This document shows, piece by piece, positions 17,964 to 25,946 of a stretch of DNA of 64,000 nucleotides; positions within the stretch are counted from its first letter, which is position 1; every line of letters begins with the position of its first letter. This stretch comes from Enhydrobacter sp. Its GTDB lineage: Bacteria; Pseudomonadota; Alphaproteobacteria; Reyranellales; Reyranellaceae. Under the pieces are notes generated by a model, which was given only the letters and a program-made list of their open reading frames with translations, was not told where the DNA came from and did not search any database. Made by a program: the position numbers and the translations under genes. Location of the stretch: contig CP075528.1 in assembly GCA_025808875.1 (NCBI GenBank), positions 868,001 to 932,000 on the forward strand, read 5' to 3'.

Positions 17964-18687
17964 CGTCTGCGTGACCTTCGGCGGCGTCCGCGCGCTCGAC
18001 GCACTTTCGTTCGCGGTCGACGAGGGCGAGATCGTCGGACTCGTCGGACCCAACGGCGCCGGCAAGTCGACGCTCGTCGGGGTCGTCTCCGGTGCGTTGC
18101 GCGCCGATTCCGGCCGCGTGCGCTTCGGCGGGCGCGACGTGACCCGGCTCGGCCCGCATCGCATCGCGGCGCTCGGCCTGGCGCGCACCTTCCAGACGGT
18201 GCAACCCTTCCTCGGCCTGACGACGCGCGAATGCGCCGTGCTCGGCGCGACGTTCGGCAGCGCGGACGGGCGGCGCACGCGGCTGCGCGAGGCGGCGCTC
18301 AGCGCCGACGAAGCCCTGGCGTTCGTCGGGCTGACGCCTCAGGCAGCGATGCCGGCCGAGCAACTCAATGCGGCGCAGCGTCGGCTGCTCGAGATCGCGC
18401 GCGTGCTGGCGGCGCGGCCGCGTCTCATCCTGCTCGACGAGGTCCTGTCGGGACTCAACACCGCCGAGCTCGAGCGCGGCATCGAACTGGTGCGCGCCCT
18501 GCGCCGGCGCGGGATCGCCGTGTTGTTGATCGAGCACATCGTGCGCGCCATCGCCGGCCTCGCCGACCGTGTCGTCGTGATCGATCGCGGGGCCAAGATC
18601 GCCGAGGGGCCGGTGTCCTCCGTCCTCGCCGACCGGCGCGCGCTGTCGGCCTATTTCGGCGTGCCGCGCGGACAGAGCGTGCCATGA
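17944..18687 (+). CDS. Branched-chain amino acid ABC transporter ATPase, LivG type
   Basis: 247-residue ATPase. Walker A GPNGAGKS at 35-42 and Walker B LILLDE at 161-166 followed by VLSGLN are normal for LivG. The ABC signature, usually LSxGQ, reads LNAAQ at 141-145, an unusual loss of Ser and Gly at the ATP-sandwich contact. The partner LivF keeps a canonical LSGGE, so the heterodimer may have one degenerate site. GTG start inside the preceding gene; stop overlaps the GNAT start (ATGA). Confidence 0.88.
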   Translation: MLLEVTDVCVTFGGVRALDALSFAVDEGEIVGLVGPNGAGKSTLVGVVSGALRADSGRVRFGGRDVTRLGPHRIAALGLARTFQTVQPFLGLTTRECAVLGATFGSADGRRTRLREAALSADEALAFVGLTPQAAMPAEQLNAAQRRLLEIARVLAARPRLILLDEVLSGLNTAELERGIELVRALRRRGIAVLLIEHIVRAIAGLADRVVVIDRGAKIAEGPVSSVLADRRALSAYFGVPRGQSVP

Positions 18688-19355
18688 AGCGCATGCGCTG
18701 GTGGCCGGCGGCGAAACGGCTCGCGGCGCCGCTCGGGACGCTCGAATGCGACATCCTGCTCGAACGCCCGCTCGAGCAGCCGCTGCCGGCCCCGGTACCA
18801 TCGCTCGAGGTGACGCTGCGCCAGGCGGGCGAGGCCGATCTCGACCTCGTCTGCGCGCACTACGCCGAGGATCCGTGGCTGTTCCTCGGTGAGGGACGCG
18901 ACGAGCGCGGCCGACGCGAGTCGGGGCGATCCGCCTATCTCGACCGGCTGCGCCGCGGGGAGCGCTGCTTCATCGCCATGCATGGCGGCGAGATCGCGCA
19001 CCTCAATTGGGTGTGCTTCGGCTGGGGCGATGCCGTGCCGGGCCATCCCATCCGGCTGCGCGAGGGCGAGGCCTATACGACCGATGCGCTGACGCCGCCG
19101 GCCTTCCGCGGCCGCGGCCTCCATGCCTTCGTGCTTCACGCCATGCTCGAGCACGCGCGCTCGCGCGGCGTGCGGCGCGCCTTCACGCTCGCCAACCTCG
19201 ACCGCGCCGGCAGTCACGGCGGACTGGCGACGCTGGGCTGGCGCGAATGCGGCCGCGTGATCCATCTGACGCGCCGCGGCCGCTCCGTGCCGTGGATCGT
19301 GGCGCGGCGGGGCTTCGTCGAACCGCTGTTCCGCGCGGAGCGGATCGATGCCTGA
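18684..19355 (+). CDS. GNAT-family N-acetyltransferase
   Basis: 223-residue GNAT enzyme. An N-terminal tail of about 40 residues (MKRMRWWPAAKR then ECDILLERPLEQPLP) precedes the domain; the acetyl-CoA loop is PAFRGRGLHAFVLHAML (about 139-155). It overlaps livG by 4 bp and the NRPS-like gene by 8 bp, so it is made together with both. It probably acylates an amine, plausibly the carrier-bound or released amino acid of the next protein; substrate unknown. Confidence 0.8.
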   Translation: MKRMRWWPAAKRLAAPLGTLECDILLERPLEQPLPAPVPSLEVTLRQAGEADLDLVCAHYAEDPWLFLGEGRDERGRRESGRSAYLDRLRRGERCFIAMHGGEIAHLNWVCFGWGDAVPGHPIRLREGEAYTTDALTPPAFRGRGLHAFVLHAMLEHARSRGVRRAFTLANLDRAGSHGGLATLGWRECGRVIHLTRRGRSVPWIVARRGFVEPLFRAERIDA

Positions 19356-22044
19356 GTGGACGTGGCTCCGTCCGCCGGCGATGCCGCTCGATCTCGACGG
19401 GCCCGCCACGCCGTTCCGCCCCTTCGACGCGACGTGGGTGGAGCGGCCGGGGATCGAACTCTTCGCCGCGGCTGCCGAGGCCTTCGCCGACCGCGTCGCC
19501 TGCGAGGACGGCACCGGCCGACTGACTTTCGGCGAGATCTGGCGCGCCTGCCGCCATCTCGCCGCCGAGATCGAGGCGCGGGTACCGCCGGGCCAGGCGG
19601 TCGGTGTTCTTCTGCCCAACGAGGCGGCCTATCCCGTGGCCGTTCTCGCCTGCCTCGCGGCGGGGCGCACCTGCGTCATGATCGATCGCCATCATCCGCC
19701 GGAGCGCGTCGGCGCCATCGTGCATGACGCCGGCCTCGGCGCGGCGATCGTACGACAGGGCGACATCGATGGTGGCCTCCTGCTGCCTGCCGGAACGGGT
19801 GTGATCGCCATCGATCCGGCCCTGGCGGGCGACGGGCTGGTCGCCGATCGTGGGCCGGCGGCGGGTCGACTCGGCGCCGGCGACCCGGCCTTCGTGGTCT
19901 ACACCTCCGGCAGCACCGGCCGGCCCAAGGGCATCGCGCTGTCGCAGCGCGCCGTGCTGCATCGAGCGCTGGAACTGGTCAACGCAGTCCATCTCGCGCC
20001 CGAAGACAGGGTGCTCTCGCTCGCCTCGCCCAGCACGATCGGCGGACTGCAGCAGATCTTCGAGGTCATGTTGTCGGGCGCCAGCCTGGTGAAGCTCGAC
20101 CTGCAGCAGCTCGGGCTGGGCGCGGTCATGCGCGCCATCGAGCAGCGGCGGCTGACCATGATGTTCTCCACGCCCGCGGTGTGGCGCAGCGTCAGCCGCC
20201 TGGCCGAGGCGCGCCGGGCTCTGGCCAGCCTGCGCTGTGTCCAGACATCGGGCGACGCGCTGCTGGCGATCGATCTCGAGCGCATGCGCGCGGTGTTGCC
20301 GGCGGGCTGCAGGATCCTCTCCGTCTACGGCGCCACCGAGGCACCGGCGCTGATTCAGTGGTTCGTCCCGGACGATGCGCCGGTGGACGCGGCGCGCGTG
20401 CCCGCGGGCTACGCGCTCGACGGCTTCGATTTCGCCGTACTCGCCGAAGACGGACATCCCGTGTCGCGTGGCGAGGCCGGCGAACTGGTCGTGCGCAGCC
20501 GGTTCATGTCGGCCGGCATCTGGCGGACGGGCGCGCTGCACCCCGGCCCGTTCGAGGCCGATCCGGCCGGCAGCGACATGCCGGTCTATCGTACCGGCGA
20601 TCTCGTGCGCTGGCGGTCCGACGGGCTGTTCGTGACGCTCGGCCGGCGCGACCGCCAGGTGAAGGTGCTCGGCAACCGGGTCGAACTGGCCGAGATCGAA
20701 ACGGGGATCCGGCGCGTGCCGGGCGTCGCCGAGGCCGCGGTGGTCGCACGCCGCGGCGAGGGTGAGGCGCGTCTGCTGGCGTTCGTCGTCGCCGAGCCCG
20801 GCGTATCGCACGACTTGGCCGAAGCGGTGCGTGCGCATCTTGCCGCCACCCTTCCGGGCTACATGCGGCCGTCGGCGATCCGGCTGCTGCCGGAATTGCC
20901 GCTGCTGCCGGGGCGCAAGGTCGACGAGGAGGCGCTGCTGGCGCTCGCCGGAGGAGGGCGCGACGTTGCCGCCGCCGGCGCCGACGCCGAGGTTTCGCCG
21001 GGTGCCAGCCGGCGCGCGGTCGAGATGGTCGACGCGGCGTGGCGCTGGGCCATCGGTCGGCCGCCGCGGCCCGGACGCCGTTTCGAGGAGGCCGGTGGAG
21101 ACTCGCTGCGGTTGCTGCATTTCGTCTTCGAGCTCGAACGGCTCGCCGGCCGTGCCTTGCCGATCGAACGTTTCGCGCTCGACAAGACGGGCGCCGAGCT
21201 CGCCCGGGAGCTCGATCTCTGCCGCGCCTCCGACGAGGAGATGCCGGCCTCGGATCGGCCCGTGCTCTTTCTCTTTCCGCCAGCCGGCGGCGGCGACGTC
21301 TTCCTCGCCGAGTTCCGTGCGCTCTGCCTGCAGCGCTTTGCGGTCCGGCAGGTCGCCTATCCGGACCTCGCCACGCTCGCGGACGAGACGACTACTTTCG
21401 AGACGATCGCCGCCCATACCGCGGGCCAGGTCGAGCGCTTGCGGCCCACCGGGCCGCTGCTGCTGATCGGCTATTCCGACGGTGGCCACGTCGCCTGGGA
21501 GGCGGCGCGGCAGCTTGCCGGGCGCGGCCGCGACGTGCGCTTCGTGATCGCCCTCGACACCGACACGACCGGCATCGACTACGACGGCGTGCCCGTCGCC
21601 GCCGTCGCGCCGCGCCGTCCCGGCGATGCCGTGGCGCGCTGGCTGCGCGGCCTGCGGCGGCGCGACTGGCCGCGCCTTGTGCAGGTTCTGCTGTCGGCGC
21701 GCTTCTTCGCCCGTCCGCTCGGACGAAGGCTGGTCCGCGCCGCCGCCATCAGCCGGCTGCCGCTGCCGCGCGGGCTTGCCTTCGTCGCGCGGCTGCAATC
21801 GACCGTGCGGCTGTTCAGCGACCTGCGCGCGCGATGGTTCGATGCCGGCGGCCGCGCGCGCGCCGACCTGCCGGTCGTGCTGTTCCGCTCGCAGGTGCCG
21901 CGGCCCGGCACGCCCGAAGATCTCGGCTGGGGCGCACGCACTGGACGGCTCACGATCGTGGCCGTACCTGGCGACCATTCGACCATGCTGACCGGCGAGG
22001 CCGGTGCGGCCCTTCGCGAGCGCATCGCCGCGCTGATCGACTGA
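19348..22044 (+). CDS. Single-module NRPS-like protein: adenylation, carrier (PCP), thioesterase
   Basis: 898-residue enzyme. Adenylation domain (about 30-530): A3 YTSGSTGRPKG at 185-195, A5 YGATE at 327-331, A7 YRTGD at 414-418, A8 GRRDRQVKVLGNRVELAEIE, A10 LPGRKVD with K524. Carrier domain with phosphopantetheine site S586 in EEAGGDSLRLL. Thioesterase (about 638-890): PPAGGG oxyanion loop, GYSDGG nucleophile S710, GDH with H877. No condensation domain, so it should load one amino or keto acid on its carrier and release it by the thioesterase as a free, cyclised or dimerised product. Embedded in the Liv operon. The last eight codons match the end of the histidine kinase gene. Confidence 0.9.
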   Translation: MPEWTWLRPPAMPLDLDGPATPFRPFDATWVERPGIELFAAAAEAFADRVACEDGTGRLTFGEIWRACRHLAAEIEARVPPGQAVGVLLPNEAAYPVAVLACLAAGRTCVMIDRHHPPERVGAIVHDAGLGAAIVRQGDIDGGLLLPAGTGVIAIDPALAGDGLVADRGPAAGRLGAGDPAFVVYTSGSTGRPKGIALSQRAVLHRALELVNAVHLAPEDRVLSLASPSTIGGLQQIFEVMLSGASLVKLDLQQLGLGAVMRAIEQRRLTMMFSTPAVWRSVSRLAEARRALASLRCVQTSGDALLAIDLERMRAVLPAGCRILSVYGATEAPALIQWFVPDDAPVDAARVPAGYALDGFDFAVLAEDGHPVSRGEAGELVVRSRFMSAGIWRTGALHPGPFEADPAGSDMPVYRTGDLVRWRSDGLFVTLGRRDRQVKVLGNRVELAEIETGIRRVPGVAEAAVVARRGEGEARLLAFVVAEPGVSHDLAEAVRAHLAATLPGYMRPSAIRLLPELPLLPGRKVDEEALLALAGGGRDVAAAGADAEVSPGASRRAVEMVDAAWRWAIGRPPRPGRRFEEAGGDSLRLLHFVFELERLAGRALPIERFALDKTGAELARELDLCRASDEEMPASDRPVLFLFPPAGGGDVFLAEFRALCLQRFAVRQVAYPDLATLADETTTFETIAAHTAGQVERLRPTGPLLLIGYSDGGHVAWEAARQLAGRGRDVRFVIALDTDTTGIDYDGVPVAAVAPRRPGDAVARWLRGLRRRDWPRLVQVLLSARFFARPLGRRLVRAAAISRLPLPRGLAFVARLQSTVRLFSDLRARWFDAGGRARADLPVVLFRSQVPRPGTPEDLGWGARTGRLTIVAVPGDHSTMLTGEAGAALRERIAALID

Positions 22045-22056
22045 CGCGGGTGGCGG
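22018..22056 (+). repeat. Right direct repeat, segment 1 (39 bp)
   Basis: Encodes the final ERIAALID and stop of the NRPS-like protein plus 12 bp. Matches 12283-12321 (end of histidine kinase gene) at 37 of 39 positions in the same orientation; followed after a short gap by the segment (22084-22207) that is matched by the methyltransferase fossil at 12549-12652. Confidence 0.8.
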
Positions 22057-22116
22057 AAAAGCAACTACCCTTGGATGGGCGATGTCCAGCGCGTCGCGAG
22101 GCCCTACACTGCCGCC

Positions 22117-22935
22117 ATGGCCGGACCCTCCTTCGCCCACGACAGCGACCGGCTCGCCCGCGACTACGAGCAGGTGAGCGCGGCGCGCCAGTTCGAATCG
22201 GGCAAGCGGCTGGTGATGGCGCTCGCCGTCGCCGACGGCGGACAGGTGCTCGATGTCGGCTGCGGCACCGGCCAGCTCGCCGGCCACGTCGCGGGGCTGG
22301 TCGGCCCGCGCGGCCGCGTGCTCGGCATCGATCCTCTCGTCGCGCGCATCGAGCTGGCGCGGCAACGCCTCGGCCAGGACCCACCGGCCAACCTCGCCTT
22401 CGAGGTCGGCGACGCCAACGATCTCGCCGCGCTGGCGCCGGCGAGCTTCGACGTCGTGCTGCTCAACGCGGTGTTCCACTGGCTGCCCGACAAGCGCCGG
22501 CCGCTCGCCGAGTTCGCCCGCGTGCTGCGGCCGGGCGGACGCCTCGGCCTCTCGACCCGGCCGCCCGCGCCGCCGACCCTGCTGCAGCGCATCCGCAACC
22601 AGGTGCTGGCCGAGCCGCCGTTCGCGGCGCATCCCGGCCGGCGCGGCGACGCGCTGTTCCGGATCGGTCCCGACGAGACGCGCGCGCTGCTCGAGGAGGC
22701 GGGTTTCGGCGCGATCGAAATCGCGCTCGAGCCTGTGGAGCAGCACTTCGACGATGCCGCCGCCGCCATCCGCTTCTCCGAGGCGAGCTCGTTCGGCAAC
22801 TTCCTCGGCCATCTGCCGGACGACCTGCGCGATCGCGCACGCGCGGAGATCGGCCGCCGCCTCGACGCGGCGCGCGCCGGCCATCCGATCCTGCGTGACG
22901 GCCAGCGCATGGTGGTGACGGCGGCGAGGGTTTGA
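22117..22935 (+). CDS. Class I SAM-dependent methyltransferase
   Basis: 272-residue methyltransferase. Motif I is VLDVGCGTGQLAG (about 45-57), followed by the acidic GIDPLVARIELARQRL, the motif around EVGDANDLAALAPASFDVVLLN and FARVLRPGGRLGLSTRP. The start ATG 22117 is supported by the fossil copy, which keeps an ATG at the same place; an ATG at 22075 in frame is less likely. Resembles UbiE/BioC-like small-molecule methyltransferases; substrate unknown. It starts 72 bp after the NRPS-like gene and may be cotranscribed, though the repeat history suggests it was the original neighbour of the histidine kinase. Confidence 0.85.
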   Translation: MAGPSFAHDSDRLARDYEQVSAARQFESGKRLVMALAVADGGQVLDVGCGTGQLAGHVAGLVGPRGRVLGIDPLVARIELARQRLGQDPPANLAFEVGDANDLAALAPASFDVVLLNAVFHWLPDKRRPLAEFARVLRPGGRLGLSTRPPAPPTLLQRIRNQVLAEPPFAAHPGRRGDALFRIGPDETRALLEEAGFGAIEIALEPVEQHFDDAAAAIRFSEASSFGNFLGHLPDDLRDRARAEIGRRLDAARAGHPILRDGQRMVVTAARV

Positions 22936-23292
22936 ATGTCTATTGCGCGATGCCGGGGAACAACGCGCGAGGACGCCGCCCGTCTTGACCTGGGTCAAGG
23001 CCGCCCGTCGGGAGCCGGAGCGGTTGCCTTCCTCGGTCTGGCCTGCAGCGAACCCCTGACGACGCCCGGTCCGGATCCGAAGACCGGTTCGACGGCGTCG
23101 ATGGTTTCCTGGCACGATGGCCGACAGGCGATTGCCATCGCCTGCAACGAGCCGGCCGGGTGTCAGCGGCGCGCGCAGGCCATGTGCCCTGCGGGCTATG
23201 CGGTTCTCGCCGAGGGAAACATGCCGGTGGCGTTCGGCACGACCCACTCCTCGCCGGACAGGACCGCCTCGACGACGATCCCGTGCAACTGA
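22936..23292 (+). CDS. Small hypothetical protein, possible lipoprotein
   Basis: 118 residues, beginning directly after the methyltransferase stop. A short hydrophobic stretch GAGAVAFLGLAC (about 26-37) looks like a lipobox, but the region before it is long and mixed in charge, so the start or an upstream frameshift is in doubt. The second half, with AIACNEPAGCQRRAQAMCPAGY, has paired cysteines as in small secreted proteins of alphaproteobacteria. Overlaps the next gene by 10 bp. I do not recognise a family. Confidence 0.45.
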   Translation: MSIARCRGTTREDAARLDLGQGRPSGAGAVAFLGLACSEPLTTPGPDPKTGSTASMVSWHDGRQAIAIACNEPAGCQRRAQAMCPAGYAVLAEGNMPVAFGTTHSSPDRTASTTIPCN

Positions 23293-24062
23293 CTGCGCGG
23301 GGGACAGGGCCGGTCCTGTCCACCGGCTGGCTCGACGATTTCCTCGAACGCACGCTCCATCCGAGGTTGCCCGAGCTGCGCAACAGCGACGGCGACGGGA
23401 TCGCGTTCACGACGGTGCGCTATCCTCTGAAGAAGGGCTGCGACCGCGCGGCACTCGAACGCGCCTTGACGGCCATTCCGGGCTTCGACCGGGCGGACGA
23501 CGGCGTCTGGAACTGGCACGTGCCTGCCGCGCAGGGAACGGCCGCGGCGGTGCCTGCGGGCGTTCAGACCTTCTCTTCGACTTTTGCGGACGGTTCGGTG
23601 TCGATGGGCCACGTCGAGCTGATGGCCGACACGCTCGAGTTGGAGGCCAACTCGCCGCAGCGCGCTCAGAAGGGACGGGCGCTGCTCGAACCCATCGTCG
23701 AGGCGTTCGTCGGCGAGCCGGCCGTGGAGACGAGAACGGTGACGGAGATGATGGCGTCCCGGCCGGCGGACGAGAAGCCGGCCGCCCTCCCGTCGTCCGG
23801 TCTGCCGCCGGCGGAAGAGCGCGCGCTCGTCCAGTCCGCTATCGACCGCCACTATCGCGGACTGCTCGACCAGCCGGTGCCGATGCTCGGCAATGTGAGC
23901 CTGCGCCGGGCCGCGAGGACGAAGAAGGGCCGCGAGAAACTGGTCGAATGGCTCAAGCTCCTCGAGAACGGAAATGCGCGGCAGGCGGCGGATTCGCCGA
24001 TGGCCGGCTACGACATCGGCTGGATGTGGGACGACCTGGGGATCGGCGACTTGCGGCGGTGA
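23283..24062 (+). CDS. Hypothetical protein with C-terminal MbcA/ParS-like segment
   Basis: 259 residues from GTG 23283 (start uncertain; homologous-looking sequence begins around VLSTGWLDDFLERTLHP). The C-terminal part has HYRGLLDQPVPMLGNVSLR followed by RAARTKKGREKLVEWLKLLE, close to a module common at the end of SEC-C and related bacterial proteins (PALGGxTPREAA...GRxxLxxLL), related to the MbcA/ParS toxin-binding fold. No toxin-like partner is visible. Function unknown; the resemblance is by eye only. Confidence 0.6.
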   Translation: MQLTARGTGPVLSTGWLDDFLERTLHPRLPELRNSDGDGIAFTTVRYPLKKGCDRAALERALTAIPGFDRADDGVWNWHVPAAQGTAAAVPAGVQTFSSTFADGSVSMGHVELMADTLELEANSPQRAQKGRALLEPIVEAFVGEPAVETRTVTEMMASRPADEKPAALPSSGLPPAEERALVQSAIDRHYRGLLDQPVPMLGNVSLRRAARTKKGREKLVEWLKLLENGNARQAADSPMAGYDIGWMWDDLGIGDLRR

Positions 24063-24236
24063 CCGGCCGGCCACCGCTCAGCGCGCGATGCCGAGGCTGC
24101 CGGGCCGATCCTCCCGCGCCGCAAGAGGACGTCGCTCAAGGTCGCCGGGAAGAATCCATATTCGGTGGGCATTTCGGTAGGGGCTGAGGCCGGATATGCC
24201 CCTAACAAGATCGCGTTCGAGAAAAGTGGGCCCCGC

Positions 24237-24674
24237 TCACTCCAGCCGCACGTCCATGCTGTAGCGGGCCCGGCCGCGCGTGCTTTCGATCACGATCAGG
24301 TAGATGCCGGACGCCGGCAGCTTGCCGGTCCAGCGCGTGGCGTCGACGCCGGGCGTGGTGCCGTCGTACAGCGCCTCGCCGCCGAACGTGAGGGCACCGT
24401 CGGCGCCGCGGCCGAGGGCGGTGTCGGGCGGGTGGATGCGGAACGTGGCGTTGCCGTTGGGCGCCGTCAGCCGCACGGTCAGGAATTGGCCCTCCTCGGC
24501 CTCGAGCGAGAAGAGATCGGGGTTGCCGCGCTCGACGTGGCCGCCGACCCAGCCGCGCGCCGAGCCGGTCGCGAAGTGGATCGGCCTGGGCGTCGGCACC
24601 GGCTGGGCCGCCATCGCCTCCGCCGCGGCGAGCGCCGCCAGCAGGAGCAGCAGCGAGCGTCCCATCTTCCTCAT
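24237..24674 (-). CDS. Exported hypothetical protein (PPC-like beta domain)
   Basis: 145 residues. Signal peptide MRKMGRSLLLLLAALAAAEAMAA, mature part of about 120 residues. The fold-like pattern (FSLEAEEGQFLTVRL, then LPASGIYLIVIES near the end) resembles bacterial pre-peptidase C-terminal or lectin-like beta-sandwich domains that sit in exported proteins. The start lies inside a palindromic repeat element (24668-24777), so either ATG 24674 or ATG 24665 may be used. No close neighbour relation. Confidence 0.65.
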   Translation of the reverse strand: MRKMGRSLLLLLAALAAAEAMAAQPVPTPRPIHFATGSARGWVGGHVERGNPDLFSLEAEEGQFLTVRLTAPNGNATFRIHPPDTALGRGADGALTFGGEALYDGTTPGVDATRWTGKLPASGIYLIVIESTRGRARYSMDVRLE

Positions 24675-24777
24675 CCTGCGGAGCGGCCGAAGGCCGCGTC
24701 TCGAAGGATGGGCAGCAGAAAAGATACTCGTTCCCATCCTTCGAGACGGGCGCTGCGCGCCCTCCTCAGGATGAGGA
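24668..24777. repeat. Palindromic REP/BIME-like element, type A
   Basis: A 110-bp inverted structure. Inner arms CGTCTCGAAGGATGGG (24697-24712) and CCCATCCTTCGAGACG (24733-24748) are a perfect 16-bp inverted repeat round a 20-base loop; outer arms TCCTCATCCTG (24668-24678) and CAGGATGAGGA (24767-24777) are a perfect 11-bp pair. Each half is itself partly palindromic. This style of element (CATCCTTCGAGAC / CTCCTCAGGATGAGG) is dispersed in many alphaproteobacterial genomes. It covers the start codon of the exported protein at 24674. Confidence 0.85.
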
Positions 24778-24789
24778 TTCATCATCACC

Positions 24790-25233
24790 TCACTCCACCG
24801 CGTCGGTCGCGAAATCCGCCGGCATGGTGATCTCGAGCACCTCGAAATCGTCCGAATGGGCGATCTCCTTGTGCTTGATTCCGGGCGGCTGGTAGACGGT
24901 CGAGCCGGCGACCAGTTTGTGCTCGCCATAGCCCTCGTAGTCGAAGATCGCCCAGCCCTTCAGCACGTAGACGAACTGGAAGTCGAGCGTGTGGGTGTGG
25001 CGCGGCGCGTCGGCGTGCTTGCCGGGCACGGCGCGAATGACGTGCGCGCCCACCCTGCCGTCGGTCAGCGCCTCGATGCCGAGCTTGCGGTATTCGAAGA
25101 ACGGCCGCAGCCCGTCCGGCTTGAAGGAGTCGGGGCCGAGATAGTTGACGATCGGCAGCTCGCCCTTGCTCGCTTTCTCGACCGCCTGCTTGCCGGCGGC
25201 TTCCTTGGTGGTGGGGAACAGGTCGTCGGGCAT
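24790..25233 (-). CDS. Cupin-domain protein
   Basis: 147-residue small cupin. Motif 1 is HADAPRHTHTLDFQFVYVLKG (metal-binding His and Glu-equivalent positions partly kept) and motif 2 is PPGIKHKEIAHSDDFEVLEI. ATG 25233 has a strong AAGGAGG ribosome-binding site. Cupins of this size bind a metal and serve as isomerases, dioxygenases or ligand sensors; the actual reaction cannot be told. Followed on the same strand by the exported protein at 24674 with the palindromic element between. Confidence 0.8.
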   Translation of the reverse strand: MPDDLFPTTKEAAGKQAVEKASKGELPIVNYLGPDSFKPDGLRPFFEYRKLGIEALTDGRVGAHVIRAVPGKHADAPRHTHTLDFQFVYVLKGWAIFDYEGYGEHKLVAGSTVYQPPGIKHKEIAHSDDFEVLEITMPADFATDAVE

Positions 25234-25252
25234 CGGGAGGCCTCCTTGCAAT

Positions 25253-25720
25253 TCAGTTGCCGCAGCGCCGCATCGTCGGAGACGGCGTGCCACTTTCCGT
25301 CAGTCTGCCTTCCTTGATGTACTGAACGCCACTGCTGGTGACGGAACTCAGCGTGCGGAAGCGGCCACGCGACACTTCGGCGACTATGTCTATGTGCGCG
25401 ACGGCAGAGGTGCCGTAGTTTGGATGATCGTTGCGAAGTCGTATCCGCAACGTCGTGGTCGTCAGTCGTTCCGCGCTGTCGACGGCGTCTTCGAGCGGGG
25501 GCTGGTCTCCACCCCGGTCCAGTCCGAGGCGCGCGCGGCCGTCCGGCAGGACATAGTAGGTGCCGTGCCAGTTGAGTTCACTGGGCCGCTCGGCGCAATT
25601 CATCGCCCAGGTTCCCAGCACGCCATAACTCCTCAGCACCACCGCGATCGACTCGGCGCGCGCATCCGCAGCGATCAGGACGAACATCAAGGCCAATGCC
25701 GGTCGACCCATGGGGCTCAT
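25253..25720 (-). CDS. Exported hypothetical protein, paralogue of the pseudogene at 27183
   Basis: 155 residues: signal peptide of about 22 residues (PALALMFVLIAADARA), then SYGVLGTWAMNCAERPSELNWHGTYYV and a C-terminal SVTSSGVQYIKEGRLTESGTPSPTMRRC. The same layout (GLLGTWSSDCATPRSQGNW...RDGVFTNGGSPVPFARRC) recurs in the broken gene at 27183-27632, so the two form a small secreted family with two conserved cysteines (early GTW-x-x-x-C and the C-terminal RRC). ATG 25720 is overlapped (ATGA) by a tiny upstream reading frame with a strong ribosome-binding site; ATG 25711 is an alternative. Function unknown. Confidence 0.72.
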   Translation of the reverse strand: MSPMGRPALALMFVLIAADARAESIAVVLRSYGVLGTWAMNCAERPSELNWHGTYYVLPDGRARLGLDRGGDQPPLEDAVDSAERLTTTTLRIRLRNDHPNYGTSAVAHIDIVAEVSRGRFRTLSSVTSSGVQYIKEGRLTESGTPSPTMRRCGN

Positions 25721-25743
25721 GCGGCGACAACGCGGTCCGGCAT
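25717..25743 (-). CDS. Eight-codon leader ORF before the exported protein
   Basis: ATG 25743 with GGAGGAGGAATATC just upstream encodes MPDRVVAA and stops at TGA 25717-25719, overlapping the ATG of the exported protein (ATGA). The downstream ATG itself has no clear ribosome-binding site, so translation may be coupled through this leader. Alternatively it marks an old, frameshifted start of the same gene. Confidence 0.4.
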   Translation of the reverse strand: MPDRVVAA

Positions 25744-25946
25744 GATATTCCTCCTCCTGACGTCGCCCCGTCGGTGCAGCTCAAGGGCCCTTCGCGTGCG
25801 CGGGCCTTCAAGAGAAGCCCTTCGACCGCGTCCGCCATGCTCGGGACAACGAGATACCGAGAATCAACGCGCGATCTTGGCTTTTCTTCTCAATACACGG
25901 GGCCTAGAATGCCTCGCTTTCCCGCCTTTTGGCACCTGGAAAGCAC

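Noticed and set aside
19183..23247. Very long antisense open frame (1354 codons) opposite the GNAT/NRPS-like/methyltransferase genes
   Set aside because: It is a mirror of GC-rich codon use; the product is Arg/Ala/Gly/His-rich without a recognisable family, while the + strand genes have clear motifs.
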